Source: Prevotella sp. HUN102 (GTDB taxonomy: Bacteria > Bacteroidota > Bacteroidia > Bacteroidales > Bacteroidaceae). From it: DNA of 64,000 nucleotides. The position numbers and the translations under genes are program-made. The stretch is from NCBI RefSeq assembly GCF_000688375.1, contig NZ_JIAF01000004.1:1240001-1304000 (forward strand), read 5' to 3'. The notes beneath the pieces were generated by a model. It saw nothing but the letters and a program-made list of their open reading frames with translations, was not told the DNA's origin and did no database searches. Positions 52,626 through 63,184 of this stretch are shown piece by piece (the stretch's first letter is position 1; every line of letters starts with the position of its first letter).

Positions 52626-54431
52626 CTACTGCAATATATTCTTCAACAGGAAAGTTGCATTCTGATTGCGCGCCACGCCCGGCGTTATCTTGTAGGAATA
52701 CGTAACCTTTTCGCCCAATTCTATCTCAAAACAATAGTTATGGAAACGGGACGGAGCCTCTTCCGAGAGTTTGGACAGCTCCAAATCGTGGGTAGCTATC
52801 ACGCCCGTAACATTCTTTTCGGAAATGAACTGAAGGAACAACCGCGAACCGTTCAACTTGTCCAACGAATTGGTGCCCTTCAGAATCTCGTCGAGTATTA
52901 TCAGACTCGGCACATTCGGATTCAGCGAATCAATGAGTTGCTTCAGCCTCAACAGCTCCGCATTGAAATAAGATATGCCGTGCGTGAGGTCGTCGGTGGT
53001 GCGCATATTCGTGAACAGATGAAAAACCGACACAACCATCTCGTCGGCAAACACCGGCATACCGTTCATTGCCAACACATAGTTGATTCCCAACGTGCGG
53101 AGGAAAGTGCTCTTGCCTGCCATATTCGCTCCCGTGATGATGTAGTATTCCATATCGCGGATGCTGAAATCGTTCTTCACGGCCTTTTCGCCGAGGAACG
53201 GATGATAGATTCCACGTGCATCGCAGCAAACTTTGTTGTCGCTCAGCACCTTTGCACGTCCTGTCTTCCCCTCATTCAACTGGAACGTAGCCATAGACAC
53301 GAGTGCATCGAAAACACTTGCCGTGTCAATCCACAGGTCGGTCGTCTGTTTGTAGGTGCGCTGCCAACGGAGGAAATGCCGAACGATGGTTATATCAATC
53401 AGACCGAAGCTGTTGAAAAGCACGATTCCTATCTCGTTGCTGCGATTGTCTATCTTCTGCAAGATGCGTTCGAGCTGACTGAAGGAAGCCATTGCGCCTA
53501 CAAGCTGCTGCTTGAGTGCGACGAGTTCGACAGAGGTAAAGTTCTCTCCGTCGATGAGTGCCGTCATATTCACGTAGCCCCTTACCTGAATCTGCAACTT
53601 TGAAATGATTTCATTGATGAGTTTGATGTACTTATTGGAACAGAACATCGACAGGAAGAAATTGAACATACCCCACCAGAGCGGCACCAATGAGGGTATC
53701 AGTCCTCCGACAGACAGAAATATGCTGAGATAGAAGCCTACCAGATTTGCATACGTGAAGAGACGGAAAGTCTTGCCTGCAAAGAAAGCAGGTATCTTGA
53801 GCCGTTGAACGGAGGCAAAGGCGTTCTTCACGTCGTCCGTATTCAGCAAACTCTCTGTTCCCTGTGCCTTGAATGCAGACAGGAAATGCTCCTTCATCGC
53901 CAATTCGCCGATAGCCTCAGCCCTGTTATCAATGTCGGCAATGAGCTGTTCTGCGCTCTTGTCCTCCCAGTTTCCCGACAGGCACGCTGCCAGATAATCA
54001 CTTCCACCCGTGGAGATGGTTCGGCTGATGCGCTGAAAGAGCGCATCCTTGCCGAAAACGTCCAAATCGAAGGTAAAGTTATGCGAAGGATTGGCATAGC
54101 GTTCTCCTGCATCGAACTGCGAATAGTCGCCTTCGAGATAGTTCACTTCCTTTGTATAAACCAGCTTCAACGCTGTTTGCTCCTCTATTTTCCGGTCATT
54201 CTTCGTGTCGAGATTACGGATATAGAAGTAGAGAAACAGCAGAAGCAGGGCTATCCACAACGCCCATCCGGCATTTTCGACAACCGTGAAGAGCGCCACA
54301 AAGCCTATTGCAGCAACAAACGAGAGGATTTCGCCCAGAATGAAGCCGCGGCTCTTGGCACGAAGCGCATTGACTGACCGGGAAAGTTCGTCTATCTTCT
54401 GGCGATACAGTGTGTTCAATTCCTTATTCAT
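52626..54431 (-). CDS. Membrane-anchored MutS-like ATPase
   Basis: This 601-residue protein has two or more N-terminal membrane helices (around 30-75) and a C-terminal MutS ATPase with GANMAGKSTFLRTLGINY (Walker A), SLIILDEILKGTNSLDK (Walker B) and VIATHDLEL. The mismatch-recognition domain of MutS is absent, so it is not a repair MutS. Related membrane MutS-like proteins occur across Bacteroidetes with unclear function. Confidence 0.85.
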   Translation of the reverse strand: MNKELNTLYRQKIDELSRSVNALRAKSRGFILGEILSFVAAIGFVALFTVVENAGWALWIALLLLFLYFYIRNLDTKNDRKIEEQTALKLVYTKEVNYLEGDYSQFDAGERYANPSHNFTFDLDVFGKDALFQRISRTISTGGSDYLAACLSGNWEDKSAEQLIADIDNRAEAIGELAMKEHFLSAFKAQGTESLLNTDDVKNAFASVQRLKIPAFFAGKTFRLFTYANLVGFYLSIFLSVGGLIPSLVPLWWGMFNFFLSMFCSNKYIKLINEIISKLQIQVRGYVNMTALIDGENFTSVELVALKQQLVGAMASFSQLERILQKIDNRSNEIGIVLFNSFGLIDITIVRHFLRWQRTYKQTTDLWIDTASVFDALVSMATFQLNEGKTGRAKVLSDNKVCCDARGIYHPFLGEKAVKNDFSIRDMEYYIITGANMAGKSTFLRTLGINYVLAMNGMPVFADEMVVSVFHLFTNMRTTDDLTHGISYFNAELLRLKQLIDSLNPNVPSLIILDEILKGTNSLDKLNGSRLFLQFISEKNVTGVIATHDLELSKLSEEAPSRFHNYCFEIELGEKVTYSYKITPGVARNQNATFLLKNILQ

Positions 54432-54465
54432 TTCGTGGAGATATTACAAGTTCCGTTCCGTCAAA

Positions 54466-55017
54466 CTATTTCCCAGCCTGTTTCTTGACAACAATATAGC
54501 CACGGCTTTCCCAAACACTCGTGGAGTCTTGTCCATTGAAAAGGTAAAGACGGTCGAAGTTAGGAGCACCATTCGCACCTGTCCAGTGTACGGAAGACGA
54601 AAAGTCTATTTCGTCCGTGCTGCCGTCGCCCCAGTTGAACTTTATCTTCTCGTGCCGCCACGTGTAATCTGCCATAAACGGACCTACTGCAACAAAATAT
54701 TGTCCCTTGTATTCCGTCAGCCCCATACCGTGGAAGTTTTCATAATAGGCGCGGGAACTGGGGTTCACTATCGTATCGGTTCTTTGTCCCATCTTATAAT
54801 CACGCCCCTGTAACGTAATGGAACTTTTGGTTACGAACGTTTTATCATAACCCGGCGACGTCGGCGTGAGCATATCCACTCCGTTTTCATTCAAAACCTG
54901 AATGTGAAACATAATAGGATTCAAATCCCAAATCATATCATCGCCGCTATCTTTATTGCACGATACGGCAAACATCGCCAGCAAGGCTGCCACCAGAGGT
55001 ATAAAAACTTTTTTCAT
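54466..55017 (-). CDS. Putative lipoprotein, unknown
   Basis: This 183-residue protein has a lipoprotein signal ending FAVSC (Cys 20). The rest is beta-rich, with ITLQGRDYKMG and KIKFNWGDGSTDEIDFSSS, an outer-surface-like composition. Probably exposed at the cell surface; the family is not recognised. Confidence 0.7.
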   Translation of the reverse strand: MKKVFIPLVAALLAMFAVSCNKDSGDDMIWDLNPIMFHIQVLNENGVDMLTPTSPGYDKTFVTKSSITLQGRDYKMGQRTDTIVNPSSRAYYENFHGMGLTEYKGQYFVAVGPFMADYTWRHEKIKFNWGDGSTDEIDFSSSVHWTGANGAPNFDRLYLFNGQDSTSVWESRGYIVVKKQAGK

Positions 55018-55319
55018 AGGGTTGTTTTTTAAACTGTATTGTTAATTCTATCATTGCAAAAATAGCAATAATTATCTATGAAAGCCTGCTTTCGACAAAT
55101 GCAGACAGTTTATTTAACAATCTTTTATGCTTGTAAGACGTTCATAACTCACTACTGATTACCCGAATCTAAGATAAATTTACGGGGAGAAATCGAAATT
55201 TTCGTCTGCTATCAGACAACTATCCGAAGCAACACAGCATTTCAAGTAAGATGCGTTCCATAAGTGTCTGAAAATCAACGACTAAAACAATACACTCCAA
55301 ATGTGCGAAGAATGAAATG

Positions 55320-55385
55320 CAATCTTCGCACGTTTGCCTTGCGTTTTTGCGAAGATTGCATTGCATTCTTCGGACAATTGGAAAT
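55320..55385. repeat. 22-nt periodic array, copy E (3 units)
   Basis: Units start at 55320, 55342 and 55364, with cores CAATCTTCGCACG, CGTTTTTGCGAAG and CATTCTTCGGA. A reversed partial unit lies just upstream (55301-55319). The 572-base gap between the lipoprotein and DUF58 genes holds nothing else I can identify. Confidence 0.75.
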
Positions 55386-55589
55386 CGTGTTTGCAACTAT
55401 CTAAAATGATGCTTGCTTTAATCACAGCATTACCAATGCAAAGACAAATTCTCGCAGCAAGCAATGATTTGCCTTGAGCCCTTAAACGAAAGAAACGGCA
55501 ATGGGATTTCCATTGCCGTTTCCTTTGTTCTGCAAGTTCGTGATATGTGAACGATAGGAGAAAGTTATGATTTCGCACGCAGGTTTCGC

Positions 55590-56903
55590 TCAAGTGATAA
55601 TCTCGCGCTGCTTCATTTCAAGATACTTATTGATCAGGTCTACACTGAGATTCGACGGCGTGGTAAGCAGACTAAGAATACCGTTCTGTCGGAGTGTGCT
55701 GACTATCAATCGTTTTTCATAGATAAACTTCTCGGCAATAACGTGCTGATAATATTCCTCCGTTGTTTTCTTTTCCGATTGGACGTATTCCTTCATCTCG
55801 GCATCCTCAAAGAACACGACGAGCAGCCGATGACGACGGTTCAGCAACCGAAGATAAGGCAACTGCCGCTGAAGTGCTGTCATTCCGGAAAAGTTGGTAT
55901 AGAGTATCAAGAGACTGCGCTTGCTGATATGCTTATTCACATTCACACACAGGTTGCTGAAATCGGTTTCGCCAAATTCTGTCTTCTGCGCATAGAGTGC
56001 TTCCATAATGCGCTGCATCTGTCCCGGATTCTTGGTCGGAGGAACATAAGTGTCGAAGTTGTCGGCGAAGGTTATCAAACCTGCCTTGTCTTCTCGGTGC
56101 ACAACGACATACGAAAGCACCAATGCTGCATTGATGCTGTAATCCAAAAGTGTCATACCCTCAAAAGCCTGCTGCATCACACGTCCTTTGTCGATAACCG
56201 AATAAACCTGCTGCGAACGCTCGTCCTGATAGACGTTCACCATCAACTGGTTTCTTCGGGCACTTGCCTTCCAGTTGATTGTTCGGTATTCGTCGCCCTT
56301 CACATATTCCTTTATCTGCTCAAATTCGGTGTTGTTGCCCACACGACGGATTCTCTTAATGCCCAACTCCGTAAGATTGTTGCTCATTGCGAGAAGCTCA
56401 TAATGGTTCAGCATCATATACGACGGATAAACCTTCACGTCTTTGGCTTCGCCCTGCGTAAACCTGCGCTCCACAAAACCGAGAACGGTTCTGGCGAACA
56501 CACGGATTTTTCCGAAACCATAGACCCCGCGCTCCGTTGGAACCAAATGATAGGAAATTTCGCTGCCTGAATGGGCACCAACGGCAAGACGATATTCCAC
56601 ATCTCTCCGTTGGAATACTGCCGGGGCTTCGTCGATTATCGTTGTATCGACCTTGAACGGATAGGCACTCTCTACCTTTATTTCCACCTTGTTTCTATCT
56701 CCGTTGGAGAATCGGTCGGAACATTCCCGTGCAGCCGTAATGCCCTTCTTATGGTAAAGCAAAAGAATATCTACCAATACCAGCAACGCCAAGGCATACA
56801 CGATAATCTTCCCAATCGTAAAGAGGATTGGAAATGCAAAGCCTAAGCCTATTATCAGAACTGTTGCTATGAGTGTAATGTAGAATCTTCTTGTTAGAAA
56901 CAT
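55590..56903 (-). CDS. DUF58 family protein
   Basis: This 437-residue protein has two N-terminal membrane helices (8-50). The DUF58 core has EYVKGDEYRTINWKASARRNQLMVNVYQDER near 205-235 and a vWA-like segment after it. It lies 37 bases after the MoxR gene. DUF58 proteins with MoxR ATPases form the Bacteroidetes membrane operon thought to act on envelope stress or assembly. Confidence 0.9.
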   Translation of the reverse strand: MFLTRRFYITLIATVLIIGLGFAFPILFTIGKIIVYALALLVLVDILLLYHKKGITAARECSDRFSNGDRNKVEIKVESAYPFKVDTTIIDEAPAVFQRRDVEYRLAVGAHSGSEISYHLVPTERGVYGFGKIRVFARTVLGFVERRFTQGEAKDVKVYPSYMMLNHYELLAMSNNLTELGIKRIRRVGNNTEFEQIKEYVKGDEYRTINWKASARRNQLMVNVYQDERSQQVYSVIDKGRVMQQAFEGMTLLDYSINAALVLSYVVVHREDKAGLITFADNFDTYVPPTKNPGQMQRIMEALYAQKTEFGETDFSNLCVNVNKHISKRSLLILYTNFSGMTALQRQLPYLRLLNRRHRLLVVFFEDAEMKEYVQSEKKTTEEYYQHVIAEKFIYEKRLIVSTLRQNGILSLLTTPSNLSVDLINKYLEMKQREIIT

Positions 56904-56940
56904 CTTTTATATTAAAGAGGTTAAGAAAGGAATAACCGCC

Positions 56941-57936
56941 CTACTTGGGCACTTCCACCTTTTCTATCAATCGCTGCGCCACCTTCAATGCCGTGTAGCC
57001 TTCCATTTCAGCTTCGGCAGTAAGTATCAGACGGTGCTGCAAAACGCTTGGGGCAACGAACTTGATGTCGTCCGGAGCAACGAAATCGCGCCCGTTTATC
57101 AATGCGAATGCCTTCGAAGCATTCAGAATAGCCACGGAAGCACGTGGACTTGCACCGAGATAGACGGCACGGGAAATGCGCGATTGCTGCACGATGCTTG
57201 CAATGTAGCCTATCAGGCTTTCCTCGATGAATACCTTGTCGAGCATACTGCGCATTTCCAACAACTCTGCAATGGAGAGAACCGGCGCAATGCCGTCCAA
57301 CTGAACAAGGTTGCGCTTTTCCTGATGACGCTTCAATATGTTCATTTCGTCTTCCAACGAAGGATAATCCATCGTTATCTTGAAGAGGAAACGGTCGAGC
57401 TGCGCTTCCGGCAATCGATAAGTTCCTTCCTGCTCAACAGGGTTCTGTGTGGCAATGATGGTATAGAGGTCGCCCATCTTTCGGGTTGTTCCGTCCACAG
57501 TAACCTGTCGTTCTTCCATTACCTCGAAGAGGGCAGCTTGCGTTTTCGCAGGGGCACGGTTGATTTCATCTGCCAAAACGAGTTGAGAGAACACCGGACC
57601 TTCGTGAAAATCGAACTTGGAGGTCTGCATATTGAAGACCGTCGTGCCTAAAACGTCGCTCGGCATCAAGTCGGGTGTAAACTGAATGCGCGAGAAACGT
57701 GCGTCGATGAGTTTGGAAACCAAACGAGCCAACAAGGTCTTTGCCACTCCCGGCACGCCTTCCACAAGCACGTGGCCATCTGCAAGAATAGCTGTAAGAA
57801 TAAGATCGACAGCCTGATGCTGACCAACTATCACATTACCGATTTGCTGACGCAGTTCAGCAACCTTTGCACTGAATGCGTTCAAGTTGAGTCTTTCCTG
57901 TGTATGCTCTTCCATAATTGTATTTTTATCTGTCAA
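56941..57936 (-). CDS. MoxR-type AAA+ ATPase
   Basis: This 331-residue ATPase shows GVPGVAKTLLARL (Walker A), VLADEINRAPAKTQAALFEVMEE (Walker B), and TIIATQNPVEQEGTYRLPEAQLDRF (sensor 1 and Arg finger region). It probably remodels or activates DUF58/vWA partners. A second Met seven codons in (57915) is also a possible start. Confidence 0.93.
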   Translation of the reverse strand: MTDKNTIMEEHTQERLNLNAFSAKVAELRQQIGNVIVGQHQAVDLILTAILADGHVLVEGVPGVAKTLLARLVSKLIDARFSRIQFTPDLMPSDVLGTTVFNMQTSKFDFHEGPVFSQLVLADEINRAPAKTQAALFEVMEERQVTVDGTTRKMGDLYTIIATQNPVEQEGTYRLPEAQLDRFLFKITMDYPSLEDEMNILKRHQEKRNLVQLDGIAPVLSIAELLEMRSMLDKVFIEESLIGYIASIVQQSRISRAVYLGASPRASVAILNASKAFALINGRDFVAPDDIKFVAPSVLQHRLILTAEAEMEGYTALKVAQRLIEKVEVPK

Positions 57937-58018
57937 TGAGGTTCAAGCGTGGAATGAAGGGCGGGCATCAGCAATGCCTTCCGGCCTGTTTCATTCTCCC
58001 GAAGCCTCATCAGTATTT

Positions 58019-59425
58019 TTATATTTTATTTAAAACATTGTCCATTTCATCTATCAGCAGTCGCATTTCTGCATCCGTAAGCGCAGTTTCCACCTTTGAA
58101 ATGGTTTCCATCCTATCGAGCAATGCCGAGATTTTCTCCTTATCAATGCCCGTATGACTGCTTATCTGCCCTACGTTATGGCTCCGTTCTTCAAGCTGAA
58201 ATACATCTATCATCAAATTTCTACGGATATATTCCGCGAAATAATTGTATTTGTTCAACACCAAATCGCGATTGTTATGGTGCTGATAATACAGACTTCC
58301 TATCAATTTCACGAACTCAAGCGAACGGTTCTTGGGTGATTCCACTACGGGTATCACTCGCTGACGACGGCGTGCCGTGAAAATAAAGAAGAGCAAAAGC
58401 CCGAACAGTGCCAGATAAGTAGCCCATCGCAACGGCGACTGCTCGAGGAAGAAGCGCAAAGGCGACTCCGATTCGTATTCATCCTTATCAAGATAAGCCT
58501 GCGTTCGCACTACCGGCATTCCTTCAAATTGCGACATCGTGCGGAAAATGAGGGGATTTATCTCTTTATCCAACACACCGTAATTCGTGAACAACAACGG
58601 CAAGGTGTTGAAATAAACCTTACCTCTGCCCCATTTCATTGATACGATGGTCGGCTCTATATAAGATTCTACGGGAGATTCTGCAACAGCATCTATGGTA
58701 GGCTCTGCAACAATATAATCCTCTTTACCATAATATGCAGTACTGTCTTCGTCGTTTGCAGCTCCATCTCCGCCATTTGCTGAATCATCCACACTTTCGG
58801 CATAATCGGCAGTATATTCATCATCCGCACTGACTGCATCATAACCGTGTATCCAATAGCCGGAAAGCGTGTCGCACAAGTTCTCCCTGCCCGTGAAAAT
58901 CACGTGGCCGTAATTCATAGATGAATAAATACGGAACATTCCCGGCCTGTAAGGCTTCTGTTCCATCCAAAGCATAGTGTCCATTGGTATCTCCATATTC
59001 TCTATACTCGCCTGAACCACCTTGGGATTGAATGAAGAACTGGCGGATATATGCACGTCGAAAATATTGTTCGTACTGTCAGGGGTGTACATTCCACCGA
59101 TAATCATCAGTTTGTTTCCACGTTCCAGCAGCACTTTCATTGCCTTTTGATCCGTCTTCGTAGGCCTGAATTCCTGCGCATTTACGATAATGGCACGTGG
59201 CTTGTCCGTCTTTTCATTCGCCAACTGCCATAAAGTCTTGTCCGTTACCGTGTATCCGTTGGACAAAGACTTCGCCATCAGAGAATCGAATACGGCACAA
59301 CCGAACGGCTGTTTGTCGTTGTGCAGATACGTTGGTTTCCAGATAAACTTCACAGGGGCGTTCCATTGCAAAACGAACACCAACAGAAGGAAGGCAAAGA
59401 CAGCAAGGATAAACTTACGATTCAT
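58019..59425 (-). CDS. DUF4350-type membrane protein
   Basis: Starting at ATG 59425 (468 residues), this protein has a membrane helix at each end of a periplasmic domain: FILAVFAFLLLVFVLQW at the start and LRWATYLALFGLLLFFIFTARRRQRV near 345. The periplasmic part contains a KVYFNTLPLLFTNYGVLD segment as in DUF4350 proteins. It lies next to the DUF4129 gene with an 11-base overlap. Confidence 0.75.
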   Translation of the reverse strand: MNRKFILAVFAFLLLVFVLQWNAPVKFIWKPTYLHNDKQPFGCAVFDSLMAKSLSNGYTVTDKTLWQLANEKTDKPRAIIVNAQEFRPTKTDQKAMKVLLERGNKLMIIGGMYTPDSTNNIFDVHISASSSFNPKVVQASIENMEIPMDTMLWMEQKPYRPGMFRIYSSMNYGHVIFTGRENLCDTLSGYWIHGYDAVSADDEYTADYAESVDDSANGGDGAANDEDSTAYYGKEDYIVAEPTIDAVAESPVESYIEPTIVSMKWGRGKVYFNTLPLLFTNYGVLDKEINPLIFRTMSQFEGMPVVRTQAYLDKDEYESESPLRFFLEQSPLRWATYLALFGLLLFFIFTARRRQRVIPVVESPKNRSLEFVKLIGSLYYQHHNNRDLVLNKYNYFAEYIRRNLMIDVFQLEERSHNVGQISSHTGIDKEKISALLDRMETISKVETALTDAEMRLLIDEMDNVLNKI

Positions 59426-60032
59426 TCTCACCTCCTTCCTCAATCTCGTTCTGAAGCGACAGCATTTGGTCTACGCTGCCCGCATCAGCCGTGTAATTTC
59501 CGTATCGGACACGCATAAACAGATTCGTGAATCGGATGAATGCGTCTCGCGGATACTCTCTCGTGTATTGTGTAGGCGTCTTATAAATCTGCCAACTTAT
59601 CTTTCCGTTATCAGCCAACCATCGAAGCGTCTGTAAATAGATGATACAGACGGCACGGTTGTAGTCATTCTGCTTTATCGCCTTCTTCAGTTCGGCATCG
59701 AAATCCACACCATATATATTGTTTTCCTCAATGGACTGTGCAACGGTTTTGCCCGACCTGCTGAACAACGTAGGCTTAAACCTTACGATAAAGTAGGCAA
59801 TGACACCGAGAACCACCAATGCAAACAATATATACAACACCACTCTGAAGTCCCGTTCATTCTCAATGGCAAACAAACCTCTCAGAAATCCAAATATCTT
59901 GTCCAACAACCATTGGAAGATATTCATATCCGGTGCTTCCAATTCACGCGCATAGTTGTAGGCTTCATCAGTCTGAAACCGATGAAGCATTGCCGTATCG
60001 CACGTTAATGTATCTTTTATTTCCGGAAGCAT
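59415..60032 (-). CDS. DUF4129-type membrane protein
   Basis: This 205-residue protein has one membrane helix (VVLYILFALVVLGVIAYFIV, 65-85) and a cytosolic domain of the DUF4129 type (AVCIIYLQTLRWLADNGKISW...TPTQYTREYP). It overlaps the next gene by 11 bases and belongs to the same operon as SpoIIM and MoxR. Confidence 0.78.
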   Translation of the reverse strand: MLPEIKDTLTCDTAMLHRFQTDEAYNYARELEAPDMNIFQWLLDKIFGFLRGLFAIENERDFRVVLYILFALVVLGVIAYFIVRFKPTLFSRSGKTVAQSIEENNIYGVDFDAELKKAIKQNDYNRAVCIIYLQTLRWLADNGKISWQIYKTPTQYTREYPRDAFIRFTNLFMRVRYGNYTADAGSVDQMLSLQNEIEEGGENES

Positions 60033-60074
60033 AGTTCTGTTTTACAATGTCTGAAATGAGCTTTCAAGCCCTGA

Positions 60075-61037
60075 TTAAACCAGTTTATCGAAGTTATCTA
60101 TATCTGCATCCACACCAGACTTCTCCTCAAAATGCTCTATATCCTCTTCAACCGAGAACCCGTCTACTTCTTCTGCAATGCTGCCGTACTGAAATCCCAG
60201 TCCCACGAGCGACAACGACGTGGAGAGATACATACCGAACGCCTGCAATACTCCAAAGAGATACAGCACGAAATTGTAGATGGCAGAATCAGTAAAGGCT
60301 ACTCCCGAGTTGGAAGTCCCAAACACACCTTTTATCAAAGCCATTATATACCAAGGTATCATAAAGATACTCTGCAAGGTATTGGTAAGGAAAGACAGGA
60401 CAAGCAAAAATCCCAATATTCCCCAGTAGGAACGCAAGCCCAGAGATATTCCTCTCTGAATGGATGAAAACACGGTCTCGTTGTCTTCAAAGCAATACAC
60501 GGGATAAATCAGTGCCAACGGAACGATTGCCGCCACGCCCACGAGGAGGAATATTAAGAAGAATACCACCATACCTGACGCCGCTATGAGCAATCCCATC
60601 ACAAATAATATGACGAAAATAATGACCGTGAGCATCAGTCCTATCAGAAATGCCCTCTTGGCACACTTCACAATCATCGGTTTCAAGTCTTTCAGCGTTG
60701 CTCCCCTAAGTCCGTTCGGTTGCTCGTTATGGTATCTCATCATTGCATAGGTAAATGCAGAGAGGAGAATCGTGCCCAACATAAAGAAGAGGAACAGCAG
60801 AATATAGGATACACCCACCTTGATCATTGCCGCCTCTGACGCTACTCCTGTTTCCATATCCAGCATTTCAGAGAAAACACTGTTCATACACAAAGCCTGC
60901 AACAGACACAGGGGCAGCAGCAGGTAGACGTTTCCCTTAAACCAGACTCGTCTGTTTTCCTTGATAAATTCAAATGTATCTGAAAACTTATCGCCGAACG
61001 AACGAATTTTATACAGTGGTATCTTTGGTCTTTCCAT
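60075..61037 (-). CDS. Polytopic membrane protein of the MoxR operon
   Basis: The ATG at 61037 gives 320 residues with about six membrane helices, including ILLFLFFMLGTILLSAFTYAMM and VVFFLIFLLVGVAAIVPLAL. The C-terminus is acidic. It overlaps the SpoIIM-like gene by 29 bases. No function is evident from the sequence. Confidence 0.7.
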   Translation of the reverse strand: MERPKIPLYKIRSFGDKFSDTFEFIKENRRVWFKGNVYLLLPLCLLQALCMNSVFSEMLDMETGVASEAAMIKVGVSYILLFLFFMLGTILLSAFTYAMMRYHNEQPNGLRGATLKDLKPMIVKCAKRAFLIGLMLTVIIFVILFVMGLLIAASGMVVFFLIFLLVGVAAIVPLALIYPVYCFEDNETVFSSIQRGISLGLRSYWGILGFLLVLSFLTNTLQSIFMIPWYIMALIKGVFGTSNSGVAFTDSAIYNFVLYLFGVLQAFGMYLSTSLSLVGLGFQYGSIAEEVDGFSVEEDIEHFEEKSGVDADIDNFDKLV

Positions 61038-61989
61038 TTGATTTGTGATTACGAAGATAAGGTAAAATGATGAAATAATAAGCAATGAACAGTGCAGAAG
61101 AACCGATAATCAGCAACTTCAGCGCGTTGTCCATATCTGTATGCCGTGTTACGAAACTCTCTATGAAGCCGGCAATAATGAAGAGCGGTACTGTTCCGAC
61201 CACAATCTTCAGTCCCCGCTTTGCGCCTCGCTTGAAACTCTCCAAACGGGAATACGTTCCCGGGAAGAGCCAACCGTTTCCCATAGCCAGACCGGCAGCA
61301 CCGGCAACCACTATCGACGACAGTTCCAGTGTGCCGTGGAGCATCGTAGCCCAAAGCGCATCGCCGAGCAAGCCCTGCTGATAGAAGAAAGTATCGAAAC
61401 TTCCTATCATCACTCCGTTTCTGAACAGCAGCAAGCCCGGTGCGAAACTCGTGAGCAGTCCCAAAGCAAAGGCATTGAACGACACCATTATATTATTGAC
61501 CGTGATCTGCCAGAACATAGAAGCAGAATCGCCCGAGCCATAAACGCCCATCGGATTTCCCTCCTTGATGTTCTCCAAGGTCATATCCACATAGAAATCG
61601 CCCATTATCAGTCGGGGGAAACTCTCGTCGCCAAGCGTGGAAAGCACGCCGACGGCAATGCCGACAGCGAAAATCAGAAACGAAATCAGGAGCAGTCGGC
61701 GTTCTTTCCACATCACGTCGGGCACTTCCTTCGTCCAGAACGTGAAGAGCCGCGACCATTTTTCTTTCTTGTTCCGGTAGATTTCGTTGTGCAATGCCGA
61801 AGAAAGATTGTTCAGATAGAGCGTAATGCGTGAATCGGGATAATGAGTCTGTGCAAAAGCCAAGTCGGCAGTAAGGTCCATATACACGGAGGAAAGATGG
61901 TCGGGCGACTCGTTGGCAGCGTTTTCCACAGCCATTTCCGTCGCCCTCCATTTCTCAATATTGTTTCTAATGAACAGAATTTCCTTCAT
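61009..61989 (-). CDS. SpoIIM-family membrane protein
   Basis: This 326-residue protein is of the SpoIIM/DUF95 type: a long cytosolic N-terminus, then several membrane helices with LGLLTSFAPGLLLFRNGVMIGSFDTFF and MLHGTLELSSIVVAGAAGLAMGNGWLFPGTYSR, the latter being the family hallmark. In this operon it is divergent from the RDD gene, forming the usual seven-gene membrane cluster. Confidence 0.88.
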   Translation of the reverse strand: MKEILFIRNNIEKWRATEMAVENAANESPDHLSSVYMDLTADLAFAQTHYPDSRITLYLNNLSSALHNEIYRNKKEKWSRLFTFWTKEVPDVMWKERRLLLISFLIFAVGIAVGVLSTLGDESFPRLIMGDFYVDMTLENIKEGNPMGVYGSGDSASMFWQITVNNIMVSFNAFALGLLTSFAPGLLLFRNGVMIGSFDTFFYQQGLLGDALWATMLHGTLELSSIVVAGAAGLAMGNGWLFPGTYSRLESFKRGAKRGLKIVVGTVPLFIIAGFIESFVTRHTDMDNALKLLIIGSSALFIAYYFIILPYLRNHKSNGKTKDTTV

Positions 61990-62190
61990 AGATAATAGAA
62001 ACTTATTTGCACATTAATCTCAGTTTCGAAGCAAAAGTACAGATTTTTTCTTATTTTTGCAACATAAAAGAAAAATCTTTTTATAACGTGGAGGCTTCAG
62101 CACAGCATCGGAGAACTATTTTCAACAATAAAACTCGAGCAAAAGATTCCCCTCACGTGAAATCGCAAACCAGTAAACGCACAAGGAGAA

Positions 62191-62910
62191 ATGGCAGAAT
62201 CGAACATCGTAACAGGACAATACGTCCGCATCAGTCAGACACCCGCAAGCATAGGAACGCGCATTGTGGCGCAGCTTATCGACGGATTCGTCGTCGCCTG
62301 CTACGTCGTGGGCATCGCCCAACTGTTGATCAACTTTGAAATCTACTTCGATGAAACGCTATACTACATCCTGATGTTTCTTCCCGCCGTTTTCTACTCC
62401 TTCCTCTTCGAGGTTTTCAACAACGGAAGAAGCCTTGGCAAGATGGCTATGCACACGAAAGTGGTAAAGATTGACGGCAGTTCGCCCACCATAGGCGACT
62501 ATTTTATGCGCTGGCTGCTGCGCATCATCGACGTTCACTTTATGGGTGTGGGCATTGTTTCCATTCTGCTCAGCAAGAACAGTCAGCGACTGGGCGACAT
62601 AGCTGCCGGAACGATGGTCATCAGTCAGAAAAATTATCACAAAATACAGGTTTCTCTCGACGAGTTTACCTATCTGGAACGAAATTACAAGCCTGTATAT
62701 GCACAGGCAGAAGACCTCACGCTGAACCAGTTGGACATTATTCAGCGCACGCTGAACGCCGAATACAATTACGAACGCGAAATGCGCATCAACAAACTTG
62801 CCGAAAAGGTAAGACAGGCATTGAGGATTCCGAACGACAACGTGCCGAACGAGAAGTTCCTCTACACCATTGTAAGAGATTATCAGCACTATTCCTTAGA
62901 AATCATCTAA
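62191..62910 (+). CDS. RDD-family membrane protein
   Basis: This 239-residue protein begins with TPASIGTRIVAQLIDGFVVACYVVG, the RDD helix. Two further membrane helices and a NNGRSLGKMAMHTKVVKID loop follow. The C-terminal 90 residues are charged and helical. RDD proteins are transporter-like; their role beside SpoIIM is unclear. The gap upstream (61990-62190) holds the divergent promoters. Confidence 0.85.
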   Translation: MAESNIVTGQYVRISQTPASIGTRIVAQLIDGFVVACYVVGIAQLLINFEIYFDETLYYILMFLPAVFYSFLFEVFNNGRSLGKMAMHTKVVKIDGSSPTIGDYFMRWLLRIIDVHFMGVGIVSILLSKNSQRLGDIAAGTMVISQKNYHKIQVSLDEFTYLERNYKPVYAQAEDLTLNQLDIIQRTLNAEYNYEREMRINKLAEKVRQALRIPNDNVPNEKFLYTIVRDYQHYSLEII

Positions 62911-63184
62911 GCGTTTTCACAGAGTTCTTCCTCCTTTTTCCCCGCATCTTTCCTTTGCGCTCCGTCTTATCCGGAACTGGATACAGAGCAAGTCCGTGCC
63001 TTTGTCATATTCGTGAAAGATACTTCCGGCTTGGAAAGATATTTACAAAGTCCTTTCCATAACTTTAATATTTTGAACCGAGGGAAAAGTTTTTCAAAAA
63101 ATGCCCCTTTTTAGCCCACATTTGCAATAAACTGGTTATCAGGTTTTTACAAAATCACAATTTATTATTCGCAAAATAACAGTA

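Noticed and set aside
52536..53603. 355-codon rightward frame opposite the MutS-like gene
   Set aside because: It is a shadow of a strong MutS ATPase coding sequence on the other strand.
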